Positions 9,964-19,499 are shown, counted from the first letter of the stretch. The stretch: DNA of 64,000 bases from an uncultured Williamsia sp. (GCF_947494875.1 NZ_CANLWM010000004.1:124001-188000); one strand, 5' to 3'. Notes: generated from the sequence alone by a model not told the origin. Numbers and translations are program-made.

Positions 9964-11162
9964 CCGACAGGCCCGTGGTCCTGGTGCTCAACGCCGGGTC
10001 GTCGTCCCTCAAGTATCAACTCGTCGAACCGGGTTCGGGTGAGCGGATCGCGACCGGCATCGTCGAACGCATCGGGTCGGACGACGCGTCCGCCCGGCAC
10101 GAGCAGGCGGGCGAGACGGTCGAGTCCCACGGCGCCGTCGCCGACCACAAGGACGCACTGCACACGGCGCTCGATCTGTTCGCGCAGGCGGGCACCGACC
10201 TGCGTTCCACGGACCTCGTCGCCGTCGGCCACCGAGTGGTCCACGGCGGCAGGCGGTTCAGCGAACCCGTCGTCCTCGACGACGAGGCCGTCGCCGCCAT
10301 CGACGACCTCAGCAGCCTGGCCCCGCTACACAATCCCGTCAACCTCGCCGGTGTCCGTGCGATGCGGGAGATCCTGCCCGAGGTGCCCCAGGTCGCCGTC
10401 TTCGACACAGCCTTCTTCCACGACCTTCCAGCGCACGCGGCCACGTATGCCATCGACGACGAGATCGCCCGCCGGTACGACATCCGCCGCTATGGGTTCC
10501 ACGGCACCTCCCACGAGTTCGTGAGCGCCGCGGCTGCGGACTTCCTCGGCCGTCCGGCCTCGGAGGTGAACCTCGTCGTCCTCCACCTGGGCAACGGGGC
10601 ATCCGCGTCGGCGGTGCGTGGCGGCCGGGCGGTCGACACGTCGATGGGACTCACCCCACTCGAGGGGCTCGTGATGGGCACGCGCAGCGGTGATCTCGAC
10701 CCGGCCATCGTCGCCTACCTCGAGCGTGTCGCCGACATGGACGTCGACGCCGTCGACACGATGCTCAACAAGAACGCGGGCCTCAAGGGATTGTGCGGCG
10801 AGAACGACTTCCGGACGATCACCGCTTGGATCGAGGAGGGTGACGAGCGCGCCCGCCTCGCCTACGACGTCTACATCCACCGGCTGCGCCGGTACATCGG
10901 CGCCTACATGGTCGACCTCGGCCGCGTCGACGCCATCGTGTTCACCGCGGGCGTCGGCGAGAACGCGGCGACGGTCCGGGCGGACGCCCTGGCCGGTCTG
11001 GAGGGTTTCGGCATCCGGGTCGACCCGGATGCCAACGCGATCCGCTCCCACGACGCGCGACGCATCTCGCCCGACGACGCGCCCGTCGCCGTCCTGGTCG
11101 TCCCGACCGACGAGGAACTCGCCATCGCGCGCAAGGCACTGGAGCTCGTCCGAGCCGGGTGA
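9960..11162 (+). CDS. ackA: acetate kinase
   Basis: Interconverts acetyl phosphate + ADP and acetate + ATP, closing the Pta-AckA pathway. At 400 aa it is the usual size. ASKHA-fold signatures are present: [12 protein letters not shown] near the N-terminus, VGHRVVHGG, the LHLGNGAS nucleotide-binding segment and the late [15 protein letters not shown]. The GTG start overlaps the pta stop by 4 nt. In M. tuberculosis pknG follows directly; here an 18.6-kb accessory block comes first. It converges on the STAND gene with 12 bases between stops. Confidence 0.95.
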   Translation: MTDRPVVLVLNAGSSSLKYQLVEPGSGERIATGIVERIGSDDASARHEQAGETVESHGAVADHKDALHTALDLFAQAGTDLRSTDLVAVGHRVVHGGRRFSEPVVLDDEAVAAIDDLSSLAPLHNPVNLAGVRAMREILPEVPQVAVFDTAFFHDLPAHAATYAIDDEIARRYDIRRYGFHGTSHEFVSAAAADFLGRPASEVNLVVLHLGNGASASAVRGGRAVDTSMGLTPLEGLVMGTRSGDLDPAIVAYLERVADMDVDAVDTMLNKNAGLKGLCGENDFRTITAWIEEGDERARLAYDVYIHRLRRYIGAYMVDLGRVDAIVFTAGVGENAATVRADALAGLEGFGIRVDPDANAIRSHDARRISPDDAPVAVLVVPTDEELAIARKALELVRAG

Positions 11163-11174
11163 GCAGGCGACGGC

Positions 11175-14100
11175 TCAGCAGTCCCCGCCCGACCCGAGGC
11201 CGGCGAGGTACCGAGAACGGTTCTCCGGGCTGATCGGATCCGTCGTCGCGCAGACCCACCGACGCGCCACGGTGTCGTCGACGGTGCGCATGACCACGGA
11301 GCCGACACGGTCGCCTCCGGTCGCGACCACGTTGCCGCGGGTGACCGGGGGCAGGACGAAGTCCGTGTCCGCGGTGTCCGTCCCGGAGACCGTCGGACCT
11401 GCTGTGAGGTGCCCGTCGGCCGTCGCATCGAACAGTCGCATCTGGCGGGTGGAGGTCCCGACGGCCAGTCGACCTGTGCCCACCGTCCCGACGGTGACCG
11501 CGTAGACGGCGGGGATCCTGCTGCTGATGCGTGGCGTCGCGGCGTCGAGACGCCAGGCCGTCAGATCCTCGGCGGCGGTGTAGAGGGTCCGTCCGTCCGG
11601 CGACCATGTCACCCCGCGCAGCGGGCTCGGGTCGGTGAGTGTCGCCAGCATCCGGGGTGCCGCCGGATCGTGGACATCGACGACCCGGGTGGTCTTGTCG
11701 TCGGACGCGATGGCGAGACGGGTGCCGTCGGGGCTGAACGCCACGTCGCGCACCAGGTCCGACAGGCCACCGAGAGAGGGCGACACCCGTCGCGGCGCAT
11801 CCGGGTTCGTGGTGTCCCACAGCACGACCGAGCGATCGGTGTCCCCGGTCGCGAGGAGGCGACCGTCGGGGGAGTAGGCAGAGTGATAGCTGAAGCGGGT
11901 CCCGAGGTCGAGCACTGCCGCGGGCCGGGGGCGACGTGGGTCGGTGGTGTCGAACAGCTGCACGCGCCCGCCGCTGTTGCGTGCTGTCGCCACCTGGCGG
12001 CCGTCGCGGCGCATGGACACTGTCGGGTGGTTGTTGACAACCGCGTCGATGGGGATGCGGGACAGGGTGTTCCCGCTGCGGACGTCACCGAGGGTCAACG
12101 CCATGTCGGTGCCGACGCTCGCGACGAGATCGCCGGTGGCGTCGACGGCGACCCCCGTCACCGCCCCGGAGTGCCGGTGCACGACTGTGCTCGGCAGGGA
12201 CCAGTCGGCGATCGAGCCGTCCGACAGACCGGCGGTCAGGCGGGACCCGTCGGGGCTGAAGGCGATCGTCGAGGACGTCAGAGCCGACTGCTCGGGCGCG
12301 GACTGCAACGACCACACCAGCTGCGGCACGGTCGATCCCGCCACACTCCACACCTTGACGATGCCGTCCTCGCTCGCCGACGCGAGAAGGTCGGAACGCG
12401 GGCCGTAGGCGACCGACCACGAGCCCGCGGTCGTCCCCGGCACGGCGCTCACCACGCGGACGGGTCGCGCGAGGTCCGTGATGTCGAGGACCGTGATGTC
12501 GGGCGAGTCACCGCTGACCGTCATGCGGGTCGCGTCGGCGGAGAAGGCGATGGAGTGCGCGATCGACGAGAACCCCGCCACCGGGGGGCCGATCGACACA
12601 GGCTTCGTGGGATCGGCGGTGTCCCAGAAGCGCACCGTCGCGTCGTCGCCACCGCTGGCGACGATGTGGCGACCCGGGACGAACGCCACCGTCCGGACCG
12701 GTCCCGTGTGTCCCCGCAGCACCGACATCTGCTGCGGCGACCGGGGATCGCCCATCGTGTACAGGGTGACCGTCGAGTCGTCCGACGGTGCGGCCAGGCG
12801 GGTCCCGTCGTCGGAGAACGCGATCACGTAGACCGTGCCGCGGCCCGGCCGCAACACCGCCGTCATCCTCGGGGAGGAGGGATCGCCGATGTCCCAGATC
12901 CGGACGGTACCGTCGCCGCTCGCGGCCGCGACGACCGGCGCGGTGGGGGAGAACGCCACCGAGGTGACGTAGTCGCCGAAGCCCGAGAGCACCGACACCG
13001 TGCGTCGTCGCCCGTCCCGTCCGGTCTCCCAGAGCCGTACCGTCCGGTCTCCCGACGCCGACGCCAGCAGTCGGCCGTCACGGCTGTACCCGAGGTCGTA
13101 CACCGGTCCGTCGTGGCCGGTGAGCACACGAGCCAGCGGTTGGGTGGTCGCGCTCAGCAGGTCTCCGTCGACCGACTGCTCGCCCGGCCATCGATCGTGG
13201 GCGACGAGCCGGAGGCGCTGCGCGAGTGACGGGTCGTGGCCGGCGACGTTCTGGATCTGCGACAGCAGCGCGGCGCGCTGGGCGGCATCCCGCTGACCGC
13301 GCAGCGCCGACGACTGCTGCAGGCCGATGGCGGCGGCGACCGTGGAGACGATCGCGAGCACCACGACGAGGGCGACCGCACCGATCACCACGGTGCGTCG
13401 GCGACGTCCGGCGGCCACCGCACGGTCCAGGAACTCCTGATCGTCGCCGGACAGCAGATGGCGGTACCGCGTCGAGTACGACCGGTGCATCCGCAACGCC
13501 TCGGCGAGCCGTGCCCCGCGGTACAGGAACGACGGATCACGACCCGTCTCCACCCACGCCCGCGCGTCCTCGTCGAGTTGCTGACGGGCGAGATGCGCCG
13601 CGCGGTCCTCCCGCAGCCACCCGGCCAGCCGGGGCCACGCCCGCAGCACGACGTCGTGGACCAGGGTCACGTCATCGGCCGTCACCGTCAACAGCCGTGC
13701 GGCGGCGAGGATCTCGATGACCTCACGGGCCTCTGCGGGGAAGCGTCTGTCGAGATCCTGGTGGGTCAGACGGCCGCGCAGCGGGATGTCACCCGGGCCG
13801 AACACGGTGAGCGCGACCAGAAGTGATCGGGCGACGTCCTGGTGCCCCGCCGCCACGATGTCGTCCCACGCACGCTCGGCGGTGTCACCCAGCGCGGAGG
13901 CGATCCCCCCGGTCTCCCGGTAGGCCGCGACGGTCATCCTCGGCGCGCTGCGCTGCCATGTCGACGCGAGCGCGTGCGCGAGGAGTGGCAGCCGCGCGGG
14001 GGTGTCGCGGCCCTCGTCGTCGTCCAGCTGCGCGACGTCGCACAGCTCCGCGAGCAGGAGGTCCGGCAGCCCACTCTCGATGCGGCCGCCGACAGCTCGC

Positions 14101-14924
14101 ACGGGTCCGGAGATCGCCTCGCGGAGTTCGGCATCGGTCATCGGACCGACGATCACACAGTGTGCACGCCACGCCCGGGCGAGGAGAGGGACCCGGACGC
14201 AGCGATCGAAGAAGTCCGATCGGATCCCGAGCACCACAGGGCGCTCCCGGGCCAGGCGGTCGAGGGTGTCGATCACCGTCGCGCGAGCCGGTGGATCCAG
14301 CGAGAACACCGACTCGAACTGGTCGAGGACGACGAGGCCCGCGGTCGACACCGTCTCGAGGCCGGCGACGCCGTCCGGCGTCAGACGCGCCCGTGACACC
14401 GGTCCCCTCATGGCGGGGGTGCGACCGAGCGCGCGGGTGATCCCGGCACCGAGCAGCGACGACTTCCCTGCGCCCGACACCCCCGTCACGACCACGAGGG
14501 CCGGTCCGTCGGCCCCGGCCGCCGCGGTCACGGTCGACACCAGGTCGTCGATCACGGCGCCGCGCCCGAAGAACATCTCGCTGCGGGAGTCGTCGAACGG
14601 GGCCAGCCCGGGGAACGGGAGGTCGGCGCAGTCGCGGTCCTCGGCGGCGATCTCGGCGGACCAGACCGCCTCCCAGTCGCCGATGGACAGCAGGTCGTCG
14701 ACCCCGCCGGACGCGGCCCGCGCCGTCAACCACACGAGGAGGGGTTCGACGGCCGCGAACGACCGTGGCAGGTGGCGCCCGGTCCGCCAGTCGCTGATGC
14801 GCTGTGCCGACGCCGAACCGCCCGCCCGGGACACCGCGTGCGCGGCCGACCGCAGCGAAGGGCCGCCCGCACGCTCGAACAGGTCGGCGAGATGTGCGCC
14901 GAAGGTCCCGCCCGCCTCGTCCAC
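11175..14924 (-). CDS. STAND NTPase (nSTAND1-type) with membrane helix and WD40 propeller
   Basis: A 1249-residue signalling-type ATPase. Domains in order: a small helical N-terminal region resembling a helix-turn-helix (about 1-65, AQRISDWRTGRHLPRS); the nSTAND1 entry motif FPGLAPFDDSRSEMFFGR (about 104-121); Walker A GVSGAGKSS (148-156); Walker B LVVLDQFESVF (197-207); a helical arm region; one transmembrane helix (about 511-531); then WD40 repeats from about 590 to the end, with GHDGPVYDL and repeated SPDG-type turns. Such proteins use the propeller as a sensor and ATP to switch state, and some act in antiphage defence or transcription control. The target here is unknown. It is divergent from the lanthipeptide precursor, with a shared 180-bp intergenic region. 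Confidence 0.8.
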   Translation of the reverse strand: MDEAGGTFGAHLADLFERAGGPSLRSAAHAVSRAGGSASAQRISDWRTGRHLPRSFAAVEPLLVWLTARAASGGVDDLLSIGDWEAVWSAEIAAEDRDCADLPFPGLAPFDDSRSEMFFGRGAVIDDLVSTVTAAAGADGPALVVVTGVSGAGKSSLLGAGITRALGRTPAMRGPVSRARLTPDGVAGLETVSTAGLVVLDQFESVFSLDPPARATVIDTLDRLARERPVVLGIRSDFFDRCVRVPLLARAWRAHCVIVGPMTDAELREAISGPVRAVGGRIESGLPDLLLAELCDVAQLDDDEGRDTPARLPLLAHALASTWQRSAPRMTVAAYRETGGIASALGDTAERAWDDIVAAGHQDVARSLLVALTVFGPGDIPLRGRLTHQDLDRRFPAEAREVIEILAAARLLTVTADDVTLVHDVVLRAWPRLAGWLREDRAAHLARQQLDEDARAWVETGRDPSFLYRGARLAEALRMHRSYSTRYRHLLSGDDQEFLDRAVAAGRRRRTVVIGAVALVVVLAIVSTVAAAIGLQQSSALRGQRDAAQRAALLSQIQNVAGHDPSLAQRLRLVAHDRWPGEQSVDGDLLSATTQPLARVLTGHDGPVYDLGYSRDGRLLASASGDRTVRLWETGRDGRRRTVSVLSGFGDYVTSVAFSPTAPVVAAASGDGTVRIWDIGDPSSPRMTAVLRPGRGTVYVIAFSDDGTRLAAPSDDSTVTLYTMGDPRSPQQMSVLRGHTGPVRTVAFVPGRHIVASGGDDATVRFWDTADPTKPVSIGPPVAGFSSIAHSIAFSADATRMTVSGDSPDITVLDITDLARPVRVVSAVPGTTAGSWSVAYGPRSDLLASASEDGIVKVWSVAGSTVPQLVWSLQSAPEQSALTSSTIAFSPDGSRLTAGLSDGSIADWSLPSTVVHRHSGAVTGVAVDATGDLVASVGTDMALTLGDVRSGNTLSRIPIDAVVNNHPTVSMRRDGRQVATARNSGGRVQLFDTTDPRRPRPAAVLDLGTRFSYHSAYSPDGRLLATGDTDRSVVLWDTTNPDAPRRVSPSLGGLSDLVRDVAFSPDGTRLAIASDDKTTRVVDVHDPAAPRMLATLTDPSPLRGVTWSPDGRTLYTAAEDLTAWRLDAATPRISSRIPAVYAVTVGTVGTGRLAVGTSTRQMRLFDATADGHLTAGPTVSGTDTADTDFVLPPVTRGNVVATGGDRVGSVVMRTVDDTVARRWVCATTDPISPENRSRYLAGLGSGGDC

Positions 14925-15091
14925 GTCCTGACCGTAGTCGGTGCAGGTCGCGAGGGGTACTTGCTGAGAGTCATTAGGGCTGCGAACTCGCGAACGTCTG
15001 GGATCGCCGTGTGATCGGTACGTGAACGACGGTTGCCACGGTGGTTCCAGGCGAGCGAATCGCCGTCAGGAAGAAGACGACACGCAACACT

Positions 15092-15099
15092 CGAAGGAG
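15092..15099 (+). promoter_or_regulatory. strong ribosome binding site of the lanthipeptide precursor
   Basis: CGAAGGAG/GAAGGAGA lies about 6 nt before the ATG at 15106. It fixes the start and predicts high translation, as expected for a precursor peptide. Confidence 0.75.
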
Positions 15100-15105
15100 A
15101 ACGAC

Positions 15106-15267
15106 ATGTCCGATTTCGATCTGGATGCCACCGTCCGTCACGATGCCGCCGAGGCCCAGCCGCAGATCACCAGCATCTCGCTGTGCACCCCGGGCTGCCA
15201 GACCGGCGCCCTCGCCTGCACCACGCGCAGCTGCAACCCGACCGGCGGGTGCACCATCACCAAGTGA
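15106..15267 (+). CDS. lanA: nisin-like class I lanthipeptide precursor
   Basis: A 53-residue precursor. The leader (1-20, MSDFDLDATVRHDAAEAQPQ) carries the F-D-L-D box that LanB and LanC recognise, and ends in PQ, like subtilin's TPQ cleavage site. The core (21-53, encoded by 15166-15264) begins ITSISLCTPGCQTGAL, identical to nisin residues 1-16 except Gln for Lys at 12. It contains 5 Cys and 11 Ser/Thr. Expected rings: S3-C7 and T8-C11 (the lipid II pyrophosphate cage), T13-C18, then T19 or T20-C23 and T26-C29. The third ring is one residue shorter than in nisin, the hinge is almost absent and the last two rings would not be intertwined. It is followed by a hairpin and the cluster genes. 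The product should be an exported, membrane-active antibiotic against Gram-positive bacteria; activity and ring pattern are inferred. Confidence 0.92.
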   Translation: MSDFDLDATVRHDAAEAQPQITSISLCTPGCQTGALACTTRSCNPTGGCTITK

Positions 15268-15296
15268 TGCCGGTCGCCGACTGATGGTCGGTTCGC

Positions 15297-15345
15297 GGAG
15301 AACGGATGCCGGTGCCCCTCGCGGGCGCCGGCATCCGTCGTCTCC
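15297..15345 (+). terminator. hairpin downstream of lanA (terminator/attenuator or mRNA stabiliser)
   Basis: GGAGAACGGATGCCGGTG and CGCCGGCATCCGTCGTCTCC form a long stem around an 11-nt loop, starting about 30 nt after the lanA stop. No U-run follows, so partial read-through to the ABC genes is likely. Such hairpins commonly set a high precursor-to-enzyme ratio. Confidence 0.65.
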
Positions 15346-15376
15346 GCCGCAGGAATCCCCGCGATCCTGCCCCTGA

Positions 15377-15394
15377 ATCCCCCCACGGGGGGAT
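15377..15394. promoter_or_regulatory. perfect inverted repeat upstream of the immunity ABC genes
   Basis: ATCCCCCC-AC-GGGGGGAT is an 8-2-8 perfect dyad 35 nt before the ABC start. It could be an operator or a second small hairpin; the regulator is unknown. Confidence 0.4.
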
Positions 15395-15428
15395 GTCCCC
15401 GACAGCCCTCGCCGAGAGGATCGATGTC

Positions 15429-16193
15429 ATGAACGAGACGACCACACACCACATGACGAGACACCACGAGACACGGCCCCCCGTGATCGCGATGGACCAC
15501 GTCCGCGCGACCTTCGGTCGGCGCACCGTCGTGGAGGACGTGTCGCTGCACGTCCGTCGCGGGACGGTCTACGGCCTGCTGGGTCCCAACGGCGCGGGCA
15601 AGTCCACGACGTTGTCGATGCTGGTGGGGCTCGTCGCGCCGGCCGCAGGCGACGTCACCCTGTTCGGGAAGCGCTGGGAGCGATCGTCACTCGCGCGTGT
15701 CGGCGCGTCGATCAACGGCCCGGCCTTCTACCCGCACCTCTCCGGCCGTGCCAACGTGCGCATCCACGCCGACGTCCTCGGACTCGACGGAGACGCCGTC
15801 GACGCGGCGCTGGGCGAGGTCGGGCTGCTCGATGCCGCGCGCGCGAAGGCCGGCAGGTACTCGACCGGCATGAAGAGCCGCCTCGCGACGGCGATCGCCA
15901 TCGTCGGGAATCCCGAGCTGGTGGTTCTCGACGAGCCGCAGAACGGCCTCGACCCCGCCGGGATCCGGTACATGCGGGGGCTGATGCGGCGGATCGCCGA
16001 CTCCGGGTCGACTGTCCTCTTCAGCAGCCACCTGCTGACGGAGGTCGCCGAGACCGCCGACGACATCGGCTGCATCGTCGCCGGTCGGACACGGTTCGAG
16101 GGCCCGCTGGCGGACTTCGCCCCGAACGGTGACGTCGAGCGTGCGTACTTCGGGCTGTTCGACGACGCCCGGTCGTGGGAGCAGGCGTCGTGA
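15429..16193 (+). CDS. ABC transporter ATP-binding protein (LanF-like immunity/export)
   Basis: A 254-residue ATPase of the BcrA/LanF type, expected to drive removal of the lanthipeptide from the membrane as self-protection. Walker A GPNGAGKST (52-60), a degenerate signature STGMKSRL and Walker B LVVLDEP are present. The usual Q/E-loop residue appears to be Asn (ASINGPAFYPHL), whereas immunity LanF proteins typically have Glu and other ABC ATPases Gln. The ATG at 15429 has GAGAGGA 8 nt upstream. Its stop overlaps the permease start as GTGA, so the two form one unit. The His-rich N-terminus (HHMTRHHE) is unusual. Confidence 0.88.
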   Translation: MNETTTHHMTRHHETRPPVIAMDHVRATFGRRTVVEDVSLHVRRGTVYGLLGPNGAGKSTTLSMLVGLVAPAAGDVTLFGKRWERSSLARVGASINGPAFYPHLSGRANVRIHADVLGLDGDAVDAALGEVGLLDAARAKAGRYSTGMKSRLATAIAIVGNPELVVLDEPQNGLDPAGIRYMRGLMRRIADSGSTVLFSSHLLTEVAETADDIGCIVAGRTRFEGPLADFAPNGDVERAYFGLFDDARSWEQAS

Positions 16194-17704
16194 GCGCGCC
16201 GAGTGTCGCGACCGCTCGTCGGTCGACGCGACCTGCCCCGACCTCGTCCGCCTCGCTCGGCCGGTATCTGCGCGCCCAGGCCCGGATCTGGCTGCGGCCG
16301 AGGCTGTTCGCCGTCCCCGCCGCTGTCGTCGCTTTCATGGTGATCACCTGCGGCGTGCAGTTCAGCACCGGCCGCCACGGCGTCGACGACGCCCTCGGCT
16401 TCCTCAACCTCTGGGTCGTCGCCGCCGGACCGCTCCTGACCGCGGTGTTCGTCGCCCACCTCGCCCACATCGACCGCGCAGCGCGTGCCGGCGGACTACC
16501 CCTGCGCGGTGTCGGAGCCCGCGACCGCATCGTCGGCCGCGCCGTGGTGGCGGTGGCGGGCGGTGCCGTCATCCAGCTCGCCGCGCTCGGGGTGTGGTCG
16601 CTGCTGACGATCCTCGCCGGCGACGACGTGCCGGTCGGGTCGACCATCGCCACCGCCGCGGGCCTCGTCGCCGCCGTGGTGGTGTCCGGGCTGTGGTTCA
16701 CCGTCGCCCTCGCGATCGCGGGCCTCGTCGCGCCGATCGCCGGTCCGGGCCTGGTCGCGATCGGGACCGTGGTGACCGGTGTCGCGTTCGCCGAGTCGCC
16801 CCTGTGGCGGGTCGTCCCGACCACCTGGCCCATGCGATCGGTGCTCGACACGATCGGCACCCACGTCAACGGCACCTCGCTGGACGGCGCGTCACTCCCC
16901 GTCGGACCGATCCCGTTCGTCGGGTCCGTCGTCGTCGCGGCGCTGCTGATCGTGGTGGCGGTCGTCGCGTCCAAGGCTCGGCGACCTGCCGTCGGTACCG
17001 GTGCGTCGTCAGCCGCGCCACGACCGACGACGGCATCCGTTCGTCACACTGGTTCCACCCGCGCTCCGGGGGTGCGCTTCACCACGGTGCTCGCGATGGT
17101 TCGCGGCCCCGCGGTCCCGGTCCTCGCCGTGCTGTCCGTCGCCCTCGTGGCGGTGCTGCTGCGCTGGCGGTCGGTGTCCGACGCCGCCGAGGTGTTCGCG
17201 CTGATCGTCCTGCCCCTGGGAGCGACGACGGTTGCCGCACTCTGGGTTCCGCGTGTACGCACGGGCGCCCGCGCGCTCGCCGGCCGCCCCCCGCGTCCCG
17301 AGTCCGTGGGACTGCGACTCGTGCTCGCGATGGATCTCGTGGTCGTCCTCGTCGTCGCCGCCGTGGCCGCGGTGCTCGTCCACTCCGGCGGTGCGGTCGG
17401 GCCCGTGCTGCGGGCGGCAGGTGTCTTCGTGGTGGTCGGGGCCATGCTGGTGGCGGTCGAGACACTGCTCGCCGTCTGGGCGGGGTCCGTCGTCGCGGTG
17501 GCCGTGGGCGTGATCGGCACCGTGTTCGGCACGTTGGTCGGCGGGACGTCGATGTACTCGGGTGTGGGGCTGCTGGTCCCGTTCGCCTGGGCCGCACACC
17601 CTGCGGATGCGTCGGCCGGGGTGACAACCGGTGCGGCGGTGGTGATCGCGGTGCTCGCCTCGACCGTGGCGGCGCGTCGGCTCTACCGCGTGCGTCGCCG
17701 CTGA
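16190..17704 (+). CDS. ABC-2 type permease, double-length (possible fused LanE-LanG)
   Basis: A 504-residue polytopic membrane protein with about 12 hydrophobic segments in two halves, separated by a Pro/Thr/Arg-rich linker near residues 265-290. Immunity systems usually have two permeases of about 250 residues (LanE, LanG), so this looks like a fusion of both. It pairs with the ATPase that precedes it through a 4-nt GTGA overlap. It probably forms the membrane channel of the self-protection exporter. The exact family is not certain because such permeases diverge quickly. Confidence 0.8.
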   Translation: MSAPSVATARRSTRPAPTSSASLGRYLRAQARIWLRPRLFAVPAAVVAFMVITCGVQFSTGRHGVDDALGFLNLWVVAAGPLLTAVFVAHLAHIDRAARAGGLPLRGVGARDRIVGRAVVAVAGGAVIQLAALGVWSLLTILAGDDVPVGSTIATAAGLVAAVVVSGLWFTVALAIAGLVAPIAGPGLVAIGTVVTGVAFAESPLWRVVPTTWPMRSVLDTIGTHVNGTSLDGASLPVGPIPFVGSVVVAALLIVVAVVASKARRPAVGTGASSAAPRPTTASVRHTGSTRAPGVRFTTVLAMVRGPAVPVLAVLSVALVAVLLRWRSVSDAAEVFALIVLPLGATTVAALWVPRVRTGARALAGRPPRPESVGLRLVLAMDLVVVLVVAAVAAVLVHSGGAVGPVLRAAGVFVVVGAMLVAVETLLAVWAGSVVAVAVGVIGTVFGTLVGGTSMYSGVGLLVPFAWAAHPADASAGVTTGAAVVIAVLASTVAARRLYRVRRR

Positions 17705-17754
17705 GGCCGCGCCGCCGCCCGGCGGCAGCCGTCCGCTCTGGGAGACTGACCCGC

Positions 17755-18876
17755 GTGAGGCGCATCCCCTGGACCGACGGGCTGCTCGGCGTGGCGGCCG
17801 TCGCCGCCGCGGCCGTCGGATGGGTCGCGGCGGTGGCGGGCGACCGCGGTGCCCATGGCTGTGTCGCCGCCGCCTGTTTCACGGCGGCGGCGTTCGCGGT
17901 CCCCGTCCGCCGAACCGCGCTCTGGCCCTCGGCGGCGGCGACCGCCCTCGCGTTCGCGGTTCTCGGCGCGACAGGATCGGCGAGCGCCCTCGGCGTCTTC
18001 CCGCTCATCCTGTGTGTCCCGCTCACCGTCAGCGCCGTCACCGGACACGCCGAGCACCGGTGGCAGGGACGCGCGGTGCTGGTGGTCGCCTGCCTCGCGA
18101 CCCCGCTGAGTCCGGCCGTCTCCATCTCCGCCAGCCGGCCCTTCGCGATCGGACTCCACGTCGCGGTGCTCCTCGCCGTGCACCTGTGGTCGAGCCGACG
18201 GCGACTCCAGCGTGAGGTCACCGCCGCCGAGCAGGCGCGTGCCGTCGAACTCGCCACACTCACCGAACGGCAACGCATCGCGGCCGATCTGCACGACGGG
18301 CTCGGCCACGCGCTCACCGCGATCCGCGCGAAGGCGTCCACGTCGGTCGCTCTGGCCCGGACCCGTCCGGAGACGGCGACCGAGGCCCTGACGGTCATCT
18401 CCGACCTCTCCCGGGAGTCCCTCGTCGAGCTGCGACGCGCGGTCGGCGAGATCTCCGGTACCGCGTCGGGGTTCACGGACTCGCCGGCACAGATCCTCGA
18501 CCGCGCGCGGCGGATCGGACGGGAGGTCCGGTGCACGACACCGTCCGGGACGACCGTCGAGGACGTCGACGCGTCGCTCGCCGACGACGTCCGCGCCACC
18601 GTCCGACGCGTCCTGCAGGAGGCGATCACCAACGCCGTCCGGCACGCACCGCCCGATGCACCGGTCGACGTGGACGTCACCGTCGACGACGACGCTCGGA
18701 CCATGACACTGCGGGTGCACAACATCGTCGCCACCGGCGCGACACCGCCCGGCGCCGGACACGGCTGCGACACGATGCGTCGGCGCGCGGCGGACGTCGG
18801 CGGACGCTGCACCGTGGGACCCGACGGCGACGGGTGGACCGTGACGCTCGAGGTGCCCGTCGGGCGTCGGTCATGA
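17755..18876 (+). CDS. sensor histidine kinase (NarL/LiaS type)
   Basis: A 373-residue kinase with about four or five N-terminal membrane helices, a short coiled linker, the HisKA_3 phospho-acceptor box ([17 protein letters not shown]) and an HATPase domain with the N-box [13 protein letters not shown]. The GTG at 17755 was chosen because it immediately precedes the first membrane helix. The sensor part is almost entirely in the membrane, as in kinases that detect envelope stress or membrane-active peptides, so sensing the lanthipeptide or its damage is a fair inference. Its stop overlaps the response regulator start as ATGA. Confidence 0.85.
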   Translation: MRRIPWTDGLLGVAAVAAAAVGWVAAVAGDRGAHGCVAAACFTAAAFAVPVRRTALWPSAAATALAFAVLGATGSASALGVFPLILCVPLTVSAVTGHAEHRWQGRAVLVVACLATPLSPAVSISASRPFAIGLHVAVLLAVHLWSSRRRLQREVTAAEQARAVELATLTERQRIAADLHDGLGHALTAIRAKASTSVALARTRPETATEALTVISDLSRESLVELRRAVGEISGTASGFTDSPAQILDRARRIGREVRCTTPSGTTVEDVDASLADDVRATVRRVLQEAITNAVRHAPPDAPVDVDVTVDDDARTMTLRVHNIVATGATPPGAGHGCDTMRRRAADVGGRCTVGPDGDGWTVTLEVPVGRRS

Positions 18877-19499
18877 CCATCCGTGTCGCGGTCGTCGACG
18901 ACCAGGAGGTCATCCGCGACGCCTTCGCCGACTACCTCGACGCCGAGGACGACATCGACGTCGTCGGTCGCCTCGGGGACGGGCGCGCTGTCGTCGACCT
19001 CGCCGGGTCCACCCCGCTCGACGTCGTCGTGATGGACATCCGCATGCCCGTCATGTCCGGGGTGGAGGCGACCAAGCTGCTGATGACCCGCGACGACCCA
19101 CCCAAGGTGCTCATCCTGACGACCTTCGACGTCGACACCTACGTCGAGCTCGCGATCGGGTACGGCGCCCGGGGGTTCCTCCTGAAGGACGCCGAGCCCG
19201 AGGACCTGCTGGCCGCGGTCCGCGAGGTCGCCCGCGGCGGGATGGTGCTCGCGGACCGAGCGGCTGAGCACGTGACCTCCGCCCTGCGGCCCGCCGCCCG
19301 CGTCGACCCCCGCGTGCAGGCGCTCTCACCGCGCGAGGTCGAGGTGCTCGAGTTGATCGGCGCGGGCCTGTCGAACCGCGAGATCGCCGACCATCTCTTC
19401 GTCGCCGAGTCGACGGTCAAGACCCACGTGCGGGCGCTCCTCACCAAGCTCGACTGCCGCGATCGCGTCGCCCTCGTCCGCGTCGCACTCGGCGGCTGA
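18873..19499 (+). CDS. LuxR/NarL-family response regulator
   Basis: A 208-residue regulator with an N-terminal receiver domain (acidic pair in VVDDQE, phospho-acceptor D55 in VVVMDIRMP) and a C-terminal LuxR-type helix-turn-helix ([20 protein letters not shown], then [10 protein letters not shown]). It is the partner of the kinase it overlaps. It likely controls the precursor, immunity or SARP promoters in the cluster. A strong hairpin 24 nt after its stop ends this transcription unit. Confidence 0.9.
   Translation: MTIRVAVVDDQEVIRDAFADYLDAEDDIDVVGRLGDGRAVVDLAGSTPLDVVVMDIRMPVMSGVEATKLLMTRDDPPKVLILTTFDVDTYVELAIGYGARGFLLKDAEPEDLLAAVREVARGGMVLADRAAEHVTSALRPAARVDPRVQALSPREVEVLELIGAGLSNREIADHLFVAESTVKTHVRALLTKLDCRDRVALVRVALGG

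Noticed and set aside
15106-15267. FxLD-family lanthipeptide of the actinobacterial multi-gene type
   Set aside because: The leader has FDLD, but the core aligns with nisin/subtilin and no FxLD-system methyltransferase is present.
16129-17754. Histidine kinase with a 540-residue N-terminal extension
   Set aside because: The extension is Arg-rich and lies out of frame over the membrane permease gene; the true start is the GTG at 17755.
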